Assembly: GCA_018239675.1 (NCBI GenBank)
Contig: JAFEGX010000070.1
Location: 1-45,213 of the forward strand
Reading direction: 5' to 3'
Source: Verrucomicrobiota bacterium
Lineage (GTDB): Bacteria; Verrucomicrobiota; Verrucomicrobiia; Opitutales; Opitutaceae
DNA: 45,213 bases
The stretch's first letter is position 1; each line of letters starts with the position of its first letter. The notes beneath the pieces are model-generated. The model saw only the letters and a program-made list of their open reading frames with translations, was not told where the DNA came from and did not search any database. Positions 1 through 8,204 of the stretch are shown here, piece after piece. The translations under genes and the position numbers were made by a program.

Positions 1-1
1 G

Positions 2-139
2 CTCTGCGCCAGCGACACATCGTGGCTGACCCAGGACAACCATCCGCACCCCGTGCTGTCCCCGGACCAGCGCGAAGTGTTGTTCACGTCGGACCGTTCC
101 GGCGTGCGGCAAATCTACTCGGTGCTGTCCGCGCCGTGA
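2..139 (+). CDS. C-terminal end of oligogalacturonate-lyase-like (PL22/TolB-like propeller) protein, partial
   Basis: Frame 2 is open from the window edge to TGA at 137-139, giving 45 residues. The segment contains HPHPVLSPDQ followed by VLFTSDRSG and QIYSV. This resembles the last propeller blade of oligogalacturonide lyases (PL22), where an HPHP-type histidine motif precedes a TolB-like 'FTSDxxG' strand. The family cleaves unsaturated digalacturonate during pectin breakdown in the cytoplasm. The 5' part lies outside the window, so signal peptide and catalytic residues cannot be checked. It could instead be another PD40/TolB-like propeller protein. It converges on the gene at 327-2132, with a palindromic repeat between them. 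Confidence 0.6.
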   Translation, partial: LCASDTSWLTQDNHPHPVLSPDQREVLFTSDRSGVRQIYSVLSAP

Positions 140-157
140 GACGCCGGTTGTTCGGGG

Positions 158-319
158 CCACGAAGGCCACCAACGGCACTAAGGCCGGATCCCCAAGTCG
201 TCGCGATCTTCGCGTCCTTGGCGGTGAAACGGACTGGAATCCAACGCAGGTTGACCGCGAGGATCGCCAAGGCTGCGAAGTCAACGGCTTGGGCTTCGTG
301 ACCTTCGTGCCCGTCGTGG
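158..319. repeat. Nested palindromic intergenic repeat, copy 1 (complete)
   Basis: Outer arms at 158-183 (begins CCACGAAGGCCACC) and 294-319 (ends GCCCGTCGTGG) are imperfect reverse complements. Inside them an inner hairpin has arms at 208-225 (CTTCGCGTCCTTGGCGGT) and 254-280 (ACCGCGAGG...GCGAAG), with a 28-base loop. The element sits between two convergent genes. Related copies lie near 3.9, 10.7, 13.1, 20.0, 22.1 and 32.6 kb. Confidence 0.85.
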
Positions 320-326
320 CGAAGAG

Positions 327-2132
327 TCACCGCGCCGGCTGCTTGGTGGTCACGGTGGCGTGATTGAAGTCGAAGGTGAGATGCTCCGGGCCGTACTGGA
401 GGGTGACGATGCCGGTGCCAGGGAGGCAGTTCATCCATGGGCCTTCGAACACCGGCCAGGTGGCAAGGTTGGCGGTGACACCGTCCACCACGCGCGCCCC
501 GTGGTGGGTGAATCGGATCTGGTGTCCGCGGCTGTTGGTGTAGTCGGCGGTGAGCGTCGCCTCGTCGAAGTGCGGCTTGAGCTGCCGCATGCGGGCGCAG
601 AACGCGTCGAAGTCCGGATACTCGCTCTTCGGCACGGCCTCGAGGATGACGGCGGTCTTCGGATGCTGGAGGGTCAGGCGGTCATAGTCCGGCTCCACCA
701 CCCAGGTGCCCGGCACGCTGGTCCATACGGCGAAATAGACCTGGTCGGCGCGCGCGAAAATCCAGCCGTCGGCCTCGCGCCGCTCAGTCAGCACGTGCGG
801 AAAGAAGCCGTTGATGTGCTGGCGCGACGCGTCCGGCGGAATGTCATAGAGGTCGATCACGGTGTTCTCGTGCTGCCACACATCCTCGTAGGGCGAGCCC
901 TCGACCCACTTGTTGGGATTCGCGTAATAGGGCCGCTGGCGGACGATGTCAGCCAGCACCTTGTCCACCGGCGCGTCGAAGTACCGGCAGAGCTGCTCGG
1001 CCGAGTAGGACGGGTTGAGGAAGAAGCATGTCGCGCCGTCGTGCGGCGAGCGCCAGGTCAGGTCCCAGCGGTGATTCTCAACGTCGGTGAGGTCGCCCCA
1101 GGACGAGCCCACGGCGAAGTCCGGGGTCATGTAGGTGTACGTCCAGGTCGGTTCACCATTGTGGATGCGCGGCCCGCGCCGCGGGGCCTTGAGCTCGCGC
1201 AGCACATAGGTGCCGGTGCGGTCGTTGGCCAGGCGCTCGATCAGCGGGAGGGCGGCGAACTCCTGGAGCGCGGCGAGCGAGATGAAATAGCATTCCGGCA
1301 GGTCGAGGCGCAGAGGCGCGCCGCCGAAGTAGAGCCGTCCGAACTGCGTGGCGGCGCCGGTGTGTTCGCGGGTGTGGGTGACCTGGTTGTACTTCTCCCG
1401 GCTGTGCGCGCCGACCCAGTCGCCGGCGAGGTACTTCGTCGCCCAGTCGGCCAGCAGCACCTGCATCATCATCCAGGCCTTCTGCCGGATCCGCTCGTCG
1501 CGGGCGTATTCGTGCAGCGTGGCGAAGCAGAGGAGGTACAGGTGGTGGTAGTTTGGCGAATCGTACTCGTACATGCCGCGACGGATCGTGGCGTCGATCC
1601 ACTGCTCGATCCACTTGGCGGCGTCCTGCTGCGAGGACACCGGGGTTGAGCCGTCCGCCAGCCGCGGGCCGTCCGGCCAGGTCTGGCCGAAGAGGTACCG
1701 GGCCGTGCGGTACTGCAGCATGTGGTTGTCGGTGAAGCCGAAGTCGTTCGTGAAGCTCGCGGCGAGCCGGCTCCGGATCCGCTCGACGAGCGCCGGCGGG
1801 AGCTTCGGGCCGAGCCGCAGGACGGCGTCCATGAATGCGTAGGTCTCGAAGCAGCTCCACGCCTGGGAGGTGTCGGCCACGGCGTCGGCGAGATACTTCT
1901 GCCCCGTCGCGGCATCGATCCCCGTCGCCACTTTCACGACGCCGAGGTAGATCCGGAGGCGCGAGTCGGTGCCGGGCTCCCACGTCATCCGCGCCATGGT
2001 GTCGCGGCTGTACCGGCAGCGCTCGAGGAACGCCGTCCGGTAGGCATCCGGGCGGTTGCTTTCGGCGCGGACGGTGGGGGCGGCGAGCAACAGGGCGCAG
2101 CCGAGGAACGCAAGGCGAGACAGTGGGGTCAT
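327..2132 (-). CDS. Secreted alpha/alpha-toroid-like protein, possible polysaccharide lyase
   Basis: Protein of 601 residues starting MTPLSRLAFLGC. This start gives a good signal peptide (hydrophobic core LAFLGCALLLAAP, AxA-type site VRA before ESN), which is why I prefer it to the upstream ATG at 2174. The N-terminal 300 residues are helical with aromatic-rich segments (NYHHLYLLCFATLHEYA, DFGFTDNHMLQY), as in the toroid domains of alginate or heparinase-type lyases. The C-terminal half looks beta-rich (EPTWTYTYMTPDFAVGSSWG). I do not recognise the exact family and no catalytic residues can be assigned with confidence. The pectin-like gene at the window start and the glycosidase further right suggest a role in polysaccharide breakdown in the periplasm or outside the cell. 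Confidence 0.6.
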   Translation of the reverse strand: MTPLSRLAFLGCALLLAAPTVRAESNRPDAYRTAFLERCRYSRDTMARMTWEPGTDSRLRIYLGVVKVATGIDAATGQKYLADAVADTSQAWSCFETYAFMDAVLRLGPKLPPALVERIRSRLAASFTNDFGFTDNHMLQYRTARYLFGQTWPDGPRLADGSTPVSSQQDAAKWIEQWIDATIRRGMYEYDSPNYHHLYLLCFATLHEYARDERIRQKAWMMMQVLLADWATKYLAGDWVGAHSREKYNQVTHTREHTGAATQFGRLYFGGAPLRLDLPECYFISLAALQEFAALPLIERLANDRTGTYVLRELKAPRRGPRIHNGEPTWTYTYMTPDFAVGSSWGDLTDVENHRWDLTWRSPHDGATCFFLNPSYSAEQLCRYFDAPVDKVLADIVRQRPYYANPNKWVEGSPYEDVWQHENTVIDLYDIPPDASRQHINGFFPHVLTERREADGWIFARADQVYFAVWTSVPGTWVVEPDYDRLTLQHPKTAVILEAVPKSEYPDFDAFCARMRQLKPHFDEATLTADYTNSRGHQIRFTHHGARVVDGVTANLATWPVFEGPWMNCLPGTGIVTLQYGPEHLTFDFNHATVTTKQPAR

Positions 2133-2236
2133 GGCGGAAGTGTCGGCACGATCGGTGGCGGCGCAACCCGCCACCGCGGTGACTCTGTCATGAAAATTCG
2201 GATGGCGCGGCCGACTGGCGCGGACAGGCTGGAGGG

Positions 2237-3820
2237 ATGAGCTCGTGTTTCGGCGAGGGCTTGACCCGGGTGATGCTTGCCCTGCTCGGGACGACGGCGT
2301 TGGCTGCGCCCATGCGCGCGAGCGAGCCAGGCCTGGTCGATTCCGCGGGGCGACCGCGGATCGTGAAGCTGGGCACGGTGGACTGCGACATGGTCGAGAC
2401 CACGCCGGTGGTCTTCCACGGCCGCGTCTACCGCTGCGAATGGGTGCGTCCGCAATACTGGGCGAACGAGACGAGGCAGCCGTATAGCCGGATGGTGGAT
2501 ATCGCCACGGGTGAGGCCACGGCGCCGTTTGCCCACGGCTTCGAGTTCTCGAGCGCGTTTGCCGAAGGGGACGCCGTCTATGTCACCGCCACGAGCACCG
2601 ACCGCTCGACCATCCAGCTGTTTTTATCCCGCGACCTGCGCACCTGGGAGTCCCGGACGGTGTTCCATGACCCGGCGTATGGCCTGTTCAACACCTCGCT
2701 CTGTCGCGCGGCGGACGGCTACGTGCTGATGTTCGAGATCGACCGGCCGAGGGACCAGGCCGGCGTGCCGTTCACGGCGCGGTTCCTGCGGTCCCGCGAT
2801 CTCCGGCACTGGGAGCTGACCCCGCCGGAGTGCCGCTATGCGCCGGACCGCTACACCGCGCCGCACTGCCTGCGGTACCTGGATGGCTGGTACTATGACT
2901 TCTACCTCGAGGTGCGCGGCGGGTATGAAATGCGCGTGGTGCGGTCGCGCGACCTCGCGCACTGGGAGCCCAGCCGGCTCAACCCGGTCCTGCGGGCGTC
3001 GGCCGAGGACCGCGCGATCCGCAACCCCCGCCTCTCGGCGGCGCAGCGGGAGAAGATCGCGGCGGCGCGCGACCTGAACAACTCGGACATCGACTTCTGC
3101 GAGCACGACGGCCGGCTGGTGATCTTTTACTCGTGGGGCGACCAGGTTGGCACCGAGTTCCTGGCCGAGGCGGAATATCGCGGCACGCTCGAGCAGTTCT
3201 TGCGCGGGTGGTTTCCCGAGCCGCGTGCACTCGACCAGCAGCTGATCGCGGCGGCGGAACGCGGCGACGTGGCCGGAGTGCAGGAGCTGCTGGCCCGCGG
3301 CGCGCAACTGGGGGCGCGGGACGACCGCGGCCGGACGGCGCTGATGGCGGCGGCCGAGGCCAACCAAGTGGGCGCCGCGGCGCTGCTGGTGGCCGCCGGG
3401 TCGGACGTGAATGCCATGGATCTCAAGCAGGACAGCCCCTATCTCTACGCGGGCGCCGAGGGTCGGCTCGAAATTCTGAAGCTTGCCCTCGCGTCCGGCG
3501 CCGACCTGACGAGCACGAACCGGTTTGGCGGGACGGCCTTGATCCCCGCGTGCGAGAAGGGTCACGTCGAGAACGTGAAGGTGCTGCTGCAGACGAAGGT
3601 GGACGTGAACCACGTCAACAACCTCGGCTGGACCGCGCTGATGGAGACGGTGATGAAAAAGGGCCGCGGTCCGAAGCACGCCGAGATTGCCCGGCTGCTG
3701 CTCGCCGCGGGCGCCAACCCGAACCTGCCCGACCGGCAGGGTGTGACGCCGCTCACCCACGCCGTGCAGGCCGGCAACACCGGGCTGGCGGCGCTGCTGC
3801 GCGCCGCGGGCGGCAAGTGA
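2237..3820 (+). CDS. Secreted five-bladed-propeller (GH43/GH32-like) protein fused to ankyrin repeats
   Basis: Protein of 527 residues. GGAGGG lies directly before the ATG at 2237; a second ATG at 2273 would start exactly at the signal-peptide core (MLALLGTTALAAPMRAS). Residues ~35-330 carry repeated 'SRDLxxWE' strands (FLSRDLRTWES, LRSRDLRHWE, VRSRDLAHWE) plus NNSDIDFCE and FYSWGDQVGTEF, typical of glycosidase-like five-bladed propellers. From residue ~332 to the end there are about six ankyrin repeats (for example RGRTALMAAAE, FGGTALIPACEKGH, LGWTALMETV). The propeller family often lacks a proven activity; ankyrin repeats normally bind proteins. No membrane anchor follows the signal peptide, so I expect a periplasmic or secreted protein. 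The boundary at ~331 is clean and in frame, with no sign of a sequencing join. Confidence 0.8.
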   Translation: MSSCFGEGLTRVMLALLGTTALAAPMRASEPGLVDSAGRPRIVKLGTVDCDMVETTPVVFHGRVYRCEWVRPQYWANETRQPYSRMVDIATGEATAPFAHGFEFSSAFAEGDAVYVTATSTDRSTIQLFLSRDLRTWESRTVFHDPAYGLFNTSLCRAADGYVLMFEIDRPRDQAGVPFTARFLRSRDLRHWELTPPECRYAPDRYTAPHCLRYLDGWYYDFYLEVRGGYEMRVVRSRDLAHWEPSRLNPVLRASAEDRAIRNPRLSAAQREKIAAARDLNNSDIDFCEHDGRLVIFYSWGDQVGTEFLAEAEYRGTLEQFLRGWFPEPRALDQQLIAAAERGDVAGVQELLARGAQLGARDDRGRTALMAAAEANQVGAAALLVAAGSDVNAMDLKQDSPYLYAGAEGRLEILKLALASGADLTSTNRFGGTALIPACEKGHVENVKVLLQTKVDVNHVNNLGWTALMETVMKKGRGPKHAEIARLLLAAGANPNLPDRQGVTPLTHAVQAGNTGLAALLRAAGGK

Positions 3821-3871
3821 TCGCTTCCGATGGGTGGGACATCCATGCCTCCGCGGCAGCGGTCCCGGGCT

Positions 3872-3932
3872 GCCATGAAGGACACGAAGCCTGCAGCCGC
3901 TTGGGTTTGGTAGCCTTCGTGCCCTTCGTGGC
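3872..3932. repeat. Palindromic intergenic repeat, copy 2 (short form)
   Basis: Arms GCCATGAAGGACACGAAG (3872-3889) and CTTCGTGCCCTTCGTGGC (3915-3932) pair over most of their length around a 25-base loop. Only the outer arms of the longer family are present; the inner hairpin is missing. It lies between the convergent genes ending at 3820 and 3954 and could act as a two-way transcription stop. Confidence 0.8.
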
Positions 3933-3953
3933 GAACTCGCCCCGATTGAGTTG

Positions 3954-5048
3954 CTAATCCCGGCGGCTGCCGGTGCGGACGTCGAATGCGTAGAAGGCGT
4001 CGGTCGTGACGGGCTGCTGCGCGATCCAGAGAGTGTGCGGGTCCGCCTGCGGCACGGCGATGGTGGCGAAGGCCGTGTTCGGGTTGGTGACGCAGCCGAA
4101 GCGGCGCCCCGACCCCAGCAGCATCCGCGCTTCCGACACGGTGGCGCGGCCGGCGTGCGCGGCGAGCCAGGCCGAGAGTTGCGCGAGCCGCTCGGGACTG
4201 TAAGCGCCCGGCTCCACGCCGGTGTAGCCGCGTTCACGCAGCGCGGTCGCCGCCGGCTCCAGCGGATGGTTGGTCAGCGCGACCGGACCGGTGGCCGGGT
4301 AGCTCGTGTAGGCACCGCAGTAGTTGGAGCTGGCAAATACCCCGCCATGCCGGTCCACGGCGACGAGGTTGCAGAAGAAATCGTACTTGCGGCAGCGCGC
4401 CTCGACGTCGGCGACCGTCTCGCAGAACTGCAGCATGTCGCGGAACACGAGGTCAACCGGCACGAGCCGGCCGAGCTCGAATTTTACGCCGGGGCAGAGC
4501 AGGGAGGAAATGCCGAGCGCGAGCCCGGCCTCGTTGAGCCCGCGGTTGGCCCAGGCGGTGCCGGCGAGCGGGAAACTCAGGTAGCGCAGGCCCTGTCGCG
4601 GCTGGACCTGTGCGATGGCGTAGAGAAACCGCGGGTCGTCGAGCGTGCCGCCGGTCAGGATGCGGCGGTCGGGCCCCGGCACGGCGAAACTCGAGCAGGC
4701 GCCGGCGTGGTACGCCTCGTACTGCCAGGCGCGGAAGCTCAGGAGCTCGGCGAGGTCCGGGTCGAGTCCCGCGCCTTCGGCGATGCCGGCGATCTCGCCG
4801 GCCAGCCAGGGCCAGTGGTCGAGACAGAAGGTCCGCAGCCGCCGCTGCCAGGCCTGGATCAGCTCGCGCGGCGGACCGCGGTCGCCGGTGAGATAGCCGC
4901 CGAGCAGCGCCGCGACATTGGCGTGGATCTGCCCGCGGAGCGCGGCGCCATGCTGGCGGCCGAGGTCGTGCGGTTCGCCGTGCAGGACCAGGATGGGCGC
5001 GGGCGGGGTTCTCACGTGGCCCCACGCTGCCGGGCCCCGGCGGGTCAT
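3954..5048 (-). CDS. C45-family Ntn-hydrolase (acyl-CoA:6-APA acyltransferase-like)
   Basis: Protein of 364 residues from ATG at 5048 (MTRRGPAAWGHV). An upstream ATG at 5132 would overlap the divergent gene and adds a low-complexity leader, so I reject it. The motif AGACSSFAV puts a cysteine at residue ~118, preceded by about 117 residues, as expected for the autocatalytic cut that exposes an N-terminal nucleophilic cysteine in the AAT/C45 family. Further matches are GGTLDD just after it, WANRGLNEAGLALGIS in the middle, and ASSNYCGAYTSY with TNHPLEP later. Members cleave or transfer acyl groups on amide bonds; the substrate here is unknown. There is no signal peptide. The 82-base gap to the dioxygenase gene at 5131 should carry divergent promoters. 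Confidence 0.8.
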   Translation of the reverse strand: MTRRGPAAWGHVRTPPAPILVLHGEPHDLGRQHGAALRGQIHANVAALLGGYLTGDRGPPRELIQAWQRRLRTFCLDHWPWLAGEIAGIAEGAGLDPDLAELLSFRAWQYEAYHAGACSSFAVPGPDRRILTGGTLDDPRFLYAIAQVQPRQGLRYLSFPLAGTAWANRGLNEAGLALGISSLLCPGVKFELGRLVPVDLVFRDMLQFCETVADVEARCRKYDFFCNLVAVDRHGGVFASSNYCGAYTSYPATGPVALTNHPLEPAATALRERGYTGVEPGAYSPERLAQLSAWLAAHAGRATVSEARMLLGSGRRFGCVTNPNTAFATIAVPQADPHTLWIAQQPVTTDAFYAFDVRTGSRRD

Positions 5049-5130
5049 GTCAAATGCCGGCCGCCATTCCCGGATTGCCGCCGCGACTCGAGCCCCCAAG
5101 CTCCGCGCGTCGGATCGACTCCGTCCTCCC

Positions 5131-5901
5131 ATGCTTACCCCGGAACAGGCCCAGGCGTTTGACCGCGACGGCTACGTCCTCATCCCGGACGTGTTCAGCC
5201 CGCGCGAGATCGAGATTCTCCTCTCCCATGTGGCGCAGGACGGCCGCGTCACGAAGCACCAGAGCGACATGCCCGACGCGGCCGGCCGCTCCAGCAAGCT
5301 CGCGCTCTGGGCGGATGTCAGCGACGACGTGTTCGGCGCGGTCACGACCAGCCCGCGCATTGTCAACCGCGTGCGCATGCTCCTGCGCGAGGACGTCTAC
5401 CACTGGCACAGCAAGGTCATGCTCAAGTTCGCCCGGGTCGGCGGGGCGTGGGAGTGGCACCAGGACTACGGCTATTGGTACGGCGACGGCTGCCTCTACC
5501 CGCAGATGCTCTCGTGCATGATCGCGCTCGATCCCGCCACGCGGGAGAACGGCTGCCTCAAGGTGATCCCGGGCTCGCACCGCCTCGGGCGCTTTGACCA
5601 CGGCCGGGTGGGCCACCAGGCGGGCGCGGACCAGGAGCGCGTGCAGGCCGTGATCGAGCGGCTCGGCGTGAAATACTGCGAGGCGCCGGCGGGCAGCGCG
5701 CTGTTCTTCCACGGCAACACCTTTCACGCCTCCGAGGCGAACCTCTCGGAGCGGCACCGCCGCGCGTACATCTGCTGCTACAACGCGCTCTCGAACATCC
5801 CGTACGGCGGCAAGGGTCACGGTCGGCCGGTGCCGATCCAGGTTTCCCCCGACGACTCGATCCTGACCTTCGCCCCGACGGCGGCGACGGCGGGGGCATG
5901 A
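5131..5901 (+). CDS. Phytanoyl-CoA dioxygenase (PhyH) family Fe(II)/2-oxoglutarate oxygenase
   Basis: Protein of 256 residues beginning MLTPEQAQAFDRDGYVLIPD, the standard start of the family. The iron-binding triad is visible: H110 and D112 in EWHQDYGYW and distal H199 in FHASEANLS, with arginines at 210-211 available for 2-oxoglutarate. RENGCLKVIPGSH is the usual core strand. These enzymes hydroxylate small organic substrates; the family is too broad to name one. The stop codon overlaps the next start (ATGA at 5898-5901), so it is translated together with a glycosidase-like protein. That makes a sugar-derived or glycosylated substrate plausible, but this is inference. Confidence 0.88.
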   Translation: MLTPEQAQAFDRDGYVLIPDVFSPREIEILLSHVAQDGRVTKHQSDMPDAAGRSSKLALWADVSDDVFGAVTTSPRIVNRVRMLLREDVYHWHSKVMLKFARVGGAWEWHQDYGYWYGDGCLYPQMLSCMIALDPATRENGCLKVIPGSHRLGRFDHGRVGHQAGADQERVQAVIERLGVKYCEAPAGSALFFHGNTFHASEANLSERHRRAYICCYNALSNIPYGGKGHGRPVPIQVSPDDSILTFAPTAATAGA

Positions 5902-7196
5902 AGACGGCGGGTGACGAGGCGGCGGTGATCCGCGCCGGCGTCACGGCGGCCATCCGGCAGACGCTTGAGCCGGCCGCGGTGGAACGCGCGTATCCGGGGC
6001 ACTTCACCATCGTCGCGGACGGGCATTGGTTCGGTCAGGAGAACACCTGGCCCGGGCTCGACTCGTGGCAGATGGCCGGCGCCTACCTGCTGCTTGGCCG
6101 GACGCGGCTGGTGCTCGACTATTTCGCGTACGTGGCGGCGGCGCAGCGGCCCGACGGCAACATTCCCTATGCGATCGTGCCGGCCGACCCGCCGCCGGAT
6201 CACCTCACAACCTACAACAAGGGGATGCGCTACCCTGCGGACGTGTTCACCTTCGACGCCGGGCGGCCGGGTTACGCTCCGCGGCGATGGATTGGATCGT
6301 GCAGCCACTGGATCGCTGGGATCAATCCGCTCGGCGCGCTGGCGGCGGTCAGCTTTGTGCTGCTGGCGGCCGAGATTTTCACCGCGACCCAGGACCAGGC
6401 TTGGCTGGCGGCGAATCTCCCGGCGGTGGACCGCGCGGCGGGCTACCTCCGCTCGCGCCGGAGCCCGAATGGACTGATCGCCGGCGCCGGCTTTTACCTG
6501 GAGTTGCCGCCGCGCCACCAGTGGGACGGCGTCGCCCAGTGCTACGTGGCGCACGCGTGGCGGCAGTGCGCGGCCCTGCACGCGGCGCTGGGCCGGGCCG
6601 ACGTGGCGGCGGAGTGGGAGCGGGAGGCCGCGACCCTCGCGGCGCGGTTCCGGGAAGTCTTTTGGCGCGGCGACCACTTTGCCGAATACGTGCACCCGGC
6701 GCGCGGGGTGGTCGACACGCACGGATTGTCGGACGTGAACTGGGCGGCGATCGCCCACGACGTGGCCACGCCCGCGCAGGCCGATGCGGTCTGGCCGCGG
6801 CTGATGGCGGAGCCCGCGTTCTGGCAGGCGGACCTGCCGACACAGACGGTGACCCGCCCCTTCGCCTACGAACCGTGGGAGTTCGTGAACGCCCACGAGG
6901 ACGTCGGCTTCGAGATTCCGGTCGCCCAGACTTACGACGTCGCGGCCATGGGACGCGTCTGGTTCCTGGAGTGGCAGGCCTGCCGGCGGCGCGGCGAGCT
7001 GGCGCGGCTGCGGACCTCGGTCGAGCTGGTCTGCCGCCGCGGCCTGGCAGATGGCGGCTTCTGGCACGAGCGGTACCACCCGCGGCCGGACGGCACGGTC
7101 GACCACACCGGCCCGCGCGGCTACGGCGAGTATCCCGCGATCCTGGTGCGGGCGGTGCTGGGCAACCCGGCGCTGTTTGCCGACGCGTGGCCCTGA
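5898..7196 (+). CDS. Six-hairpin (alpha/alpha)6 glycosidase-like protein
   Basis: Protein of 432 residues whose ATG overlaps the TGA of the dioxygenase gene. The sequence runs as helix pairs with motifs common to GH37/GH63/GH15-like toroids: WFGQENTWPGLDSWQM near residue 45, QRPDGNIPYAIV near 90, WIGSCSHWIAGINP near 135, and FWHERYHPRPDG near the end. Acidic residues in ENTWPGLDSW and in AHEDVGFEIP are candidates for catalysis. No signal peptide is visible, so it should be cytoplasmic. It may cleave an oligosaccharide or modified glycoside imported after extracellular breakdown; the substrate cannot be told from sequence. Confidence 0.72.
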   Translation: MKTAGDEAAVIRAGVTAAIRQTLEPAAVERAYPGHFTIVADGHWFGQENTWPGLDSWQMAGAYLLLGRTRLVLDYFAYVAAAQRPDGNIPYAIVPADPPPDHLTTYNKGMRYPADVFTFDAGRPGYAPRRWIGSCSHWIAGINPLGALAAVSFVLLAAEIFTATQDQAWLAANLPAVDRAAGYLRSRRSPNGLIAGAGFYLELPPRHQWDGVAQCYVAHAWRQCAALHAALGRADVAAEWEREAATLAARFREVFWRGDHFAEYVHPARGVVDTHGLSDVNWAAIAHDVATPAQADAVWPRLMAEPAFWQADLPTQTVTRPFAYEPWEFVNAHEDVGFEIPVAQTYDVAAMGRVWFLEWQACRRRGELARLRTSVELVCRRGLADGGFWHERYHPRPDGTVDHTGPRGYGEYPAILVRAVLGNPALFADAWP

Positions 7197-7206
7197 CGCC
7201 GAGACG

Positions 7207-7683
7207 TCACTTGGCCGGCGGCACGACCGCCGGCTCGGCGAGCTTGGCGGACTGGTAGGCGAACAGGCGCCAGGCGCCGTCCTCGCGGCGCCAGACGGAC
7301 TGGAACCGCAGCGAGAAGGCGACGCTCACGGCGCCCGCGGTGGCGCGGAGGCGGGCGCGGCCCGTCATGATCACGACCTCGTCGGTGACGGGCGTGATCT
7401 TCACGTCGTCGTAGTCGTACGAATCGTACTTGATTCGACCGGACTTCACGGCGGCCAGAAATTCGGCCTTGGTCTGCACGCGGCCGTCGGCGTGGGCGTA
7501 GATCAGGCCCGAGGAGAGCAGGGGATCGAGCCGGTCGACCTGGCCCGCGATGGTGGCCATCACGCGGGCCGTGTCGGCGGCGCGGACCTCATCCCCGGGA
7601 GTCGCGGCGCGCAGCATCGTTGCCGCCAGCAGCGTGGCGCCCAGGAGGCGGAGAGTGGGGAAGCGGGGAAGCGCGGCGGACAT
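7207..7683 (-). CDS. NTF2-like (DUF4440/SnoaL-type) secreted protein
   Basis: Protein of 158 residues. The first ~26 residues form a signal peptide (TLRLLGATLLAATMLRA). The rest fits the NTF2-like cone fold: a helical start (RAADTARVMATIAGQVDRLDPLLSSGLIYAHADG), then TKAEFLAAVKSGRIKY, and closing strands with WRREDGAWRLFAYQSAKL, which is the usual DUF4440 ending. This fold covers small-molecule binding and a few isomerases; no function can be assigned. It starts 4 bases after the thioesterase gene, so the two probably share a transcript. Confidence 0.8.
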   Translation of the reverse strand: MSAALPRFPTLRLLGATLLAATMLRAATPGDEVRAADTARVMATIAGQVDRLDPLLSSGLIYAHADGRVQTKAEFLAAVKSGRIKYDSYDYDDVKITPVTDEVVIMTGRARLRATAGAVSVAFSLRFQSVWRREDGAWRLFAYQSAKLAEPAVVPPAK

Positions 7684-7687
7684 GGGC

Positions 7688-8086
7688 TCAGCGCTTGACG
7701 GGGTGGGGCTTGCCGGTCTGGTCGATGGCGACGTACACGAAATGCCCGGAAGTCACGAGCTGCTGCGTCTCGGTGGTGTAGCGGTGGACCCAGGCCTCGA
7801 CGGCGATCGTCATCGACGTGCGGCCGACCCGGTCGAGCCTGGCGTAGCAGGTGACGATGTCGCCGACGGCGACGGGGCGGTGGAACGTGATGGCGTCGAT
7901 CGCGACGGTGGTGACGCGGCTGACGGCGGTGCTGCGGGCGAGCACGGCGCCGCCGATGTCCATCTGGGACACCAGCCAGCCGCCGAAGATGTCGCCGTTG
8001 TTGTTCGTGTCGGCGGGCATCGCGATCGTGCGGATGACGACCTCGCCGGAGGGCGCGGTGGGGCTGACGAAGGCAGTTTGGCTCAT
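7688..8086 (-). CDS. yciA: Hotdog-fold acyl-CoA thioesterase, YciA type
   Basis: Protein of 132 residues, a normal length for YciA. It has the family signature ADTNNNGDIFGGWLVSQMD at residues ~25-43, followed by the central helix (GGAVLARSTAVSRV) and FHRPVAVGDIVTCYA. YciA enzymes hydrolyse a wide range of acyl-CoA esters in the cytosol and release free CoA. The gene heads a two-gene minus-strand unit and is divergent from deoC at 8205 across a 118-base gap. Identification of the family is firm; its cellular substrate is not. Confidence 0.9.
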   Translation of the reverse strand: MSQTAFVSPTAPSGEVVIRTIAMPADTNNNGDIFGGWLVSQMDIGGAVLARSTAVSRVTTVAIDAITFHRPVAVGDIVTCYARLDRVGRTSMTIAVEAWVHRYTTETQQLVTSGHFVYVAIDQTGKPHPVKR

Positions 8087-8204
8087 GCGGAACAGGTGGG
8101 ATCGGGGGTCACGCTGGACCGTTCCCGCCCGCGGCTCAAAGCCTAAAGCCGCCAGCCGCTAAAGCCTTGTTTTCCCGGGCCGCCCGCCGCATGGTCTGGA
8201 CCTC

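Noticed and set aside
5049..5132. An N-terminal extension of the C45 hydrolase starting at 5132.
   Set aside because: It overlaps the start of the divergent dioxygenase gene, is Arg/Ala-rich without family similarity, and the internal ATG at 5048 gives the normal family start.
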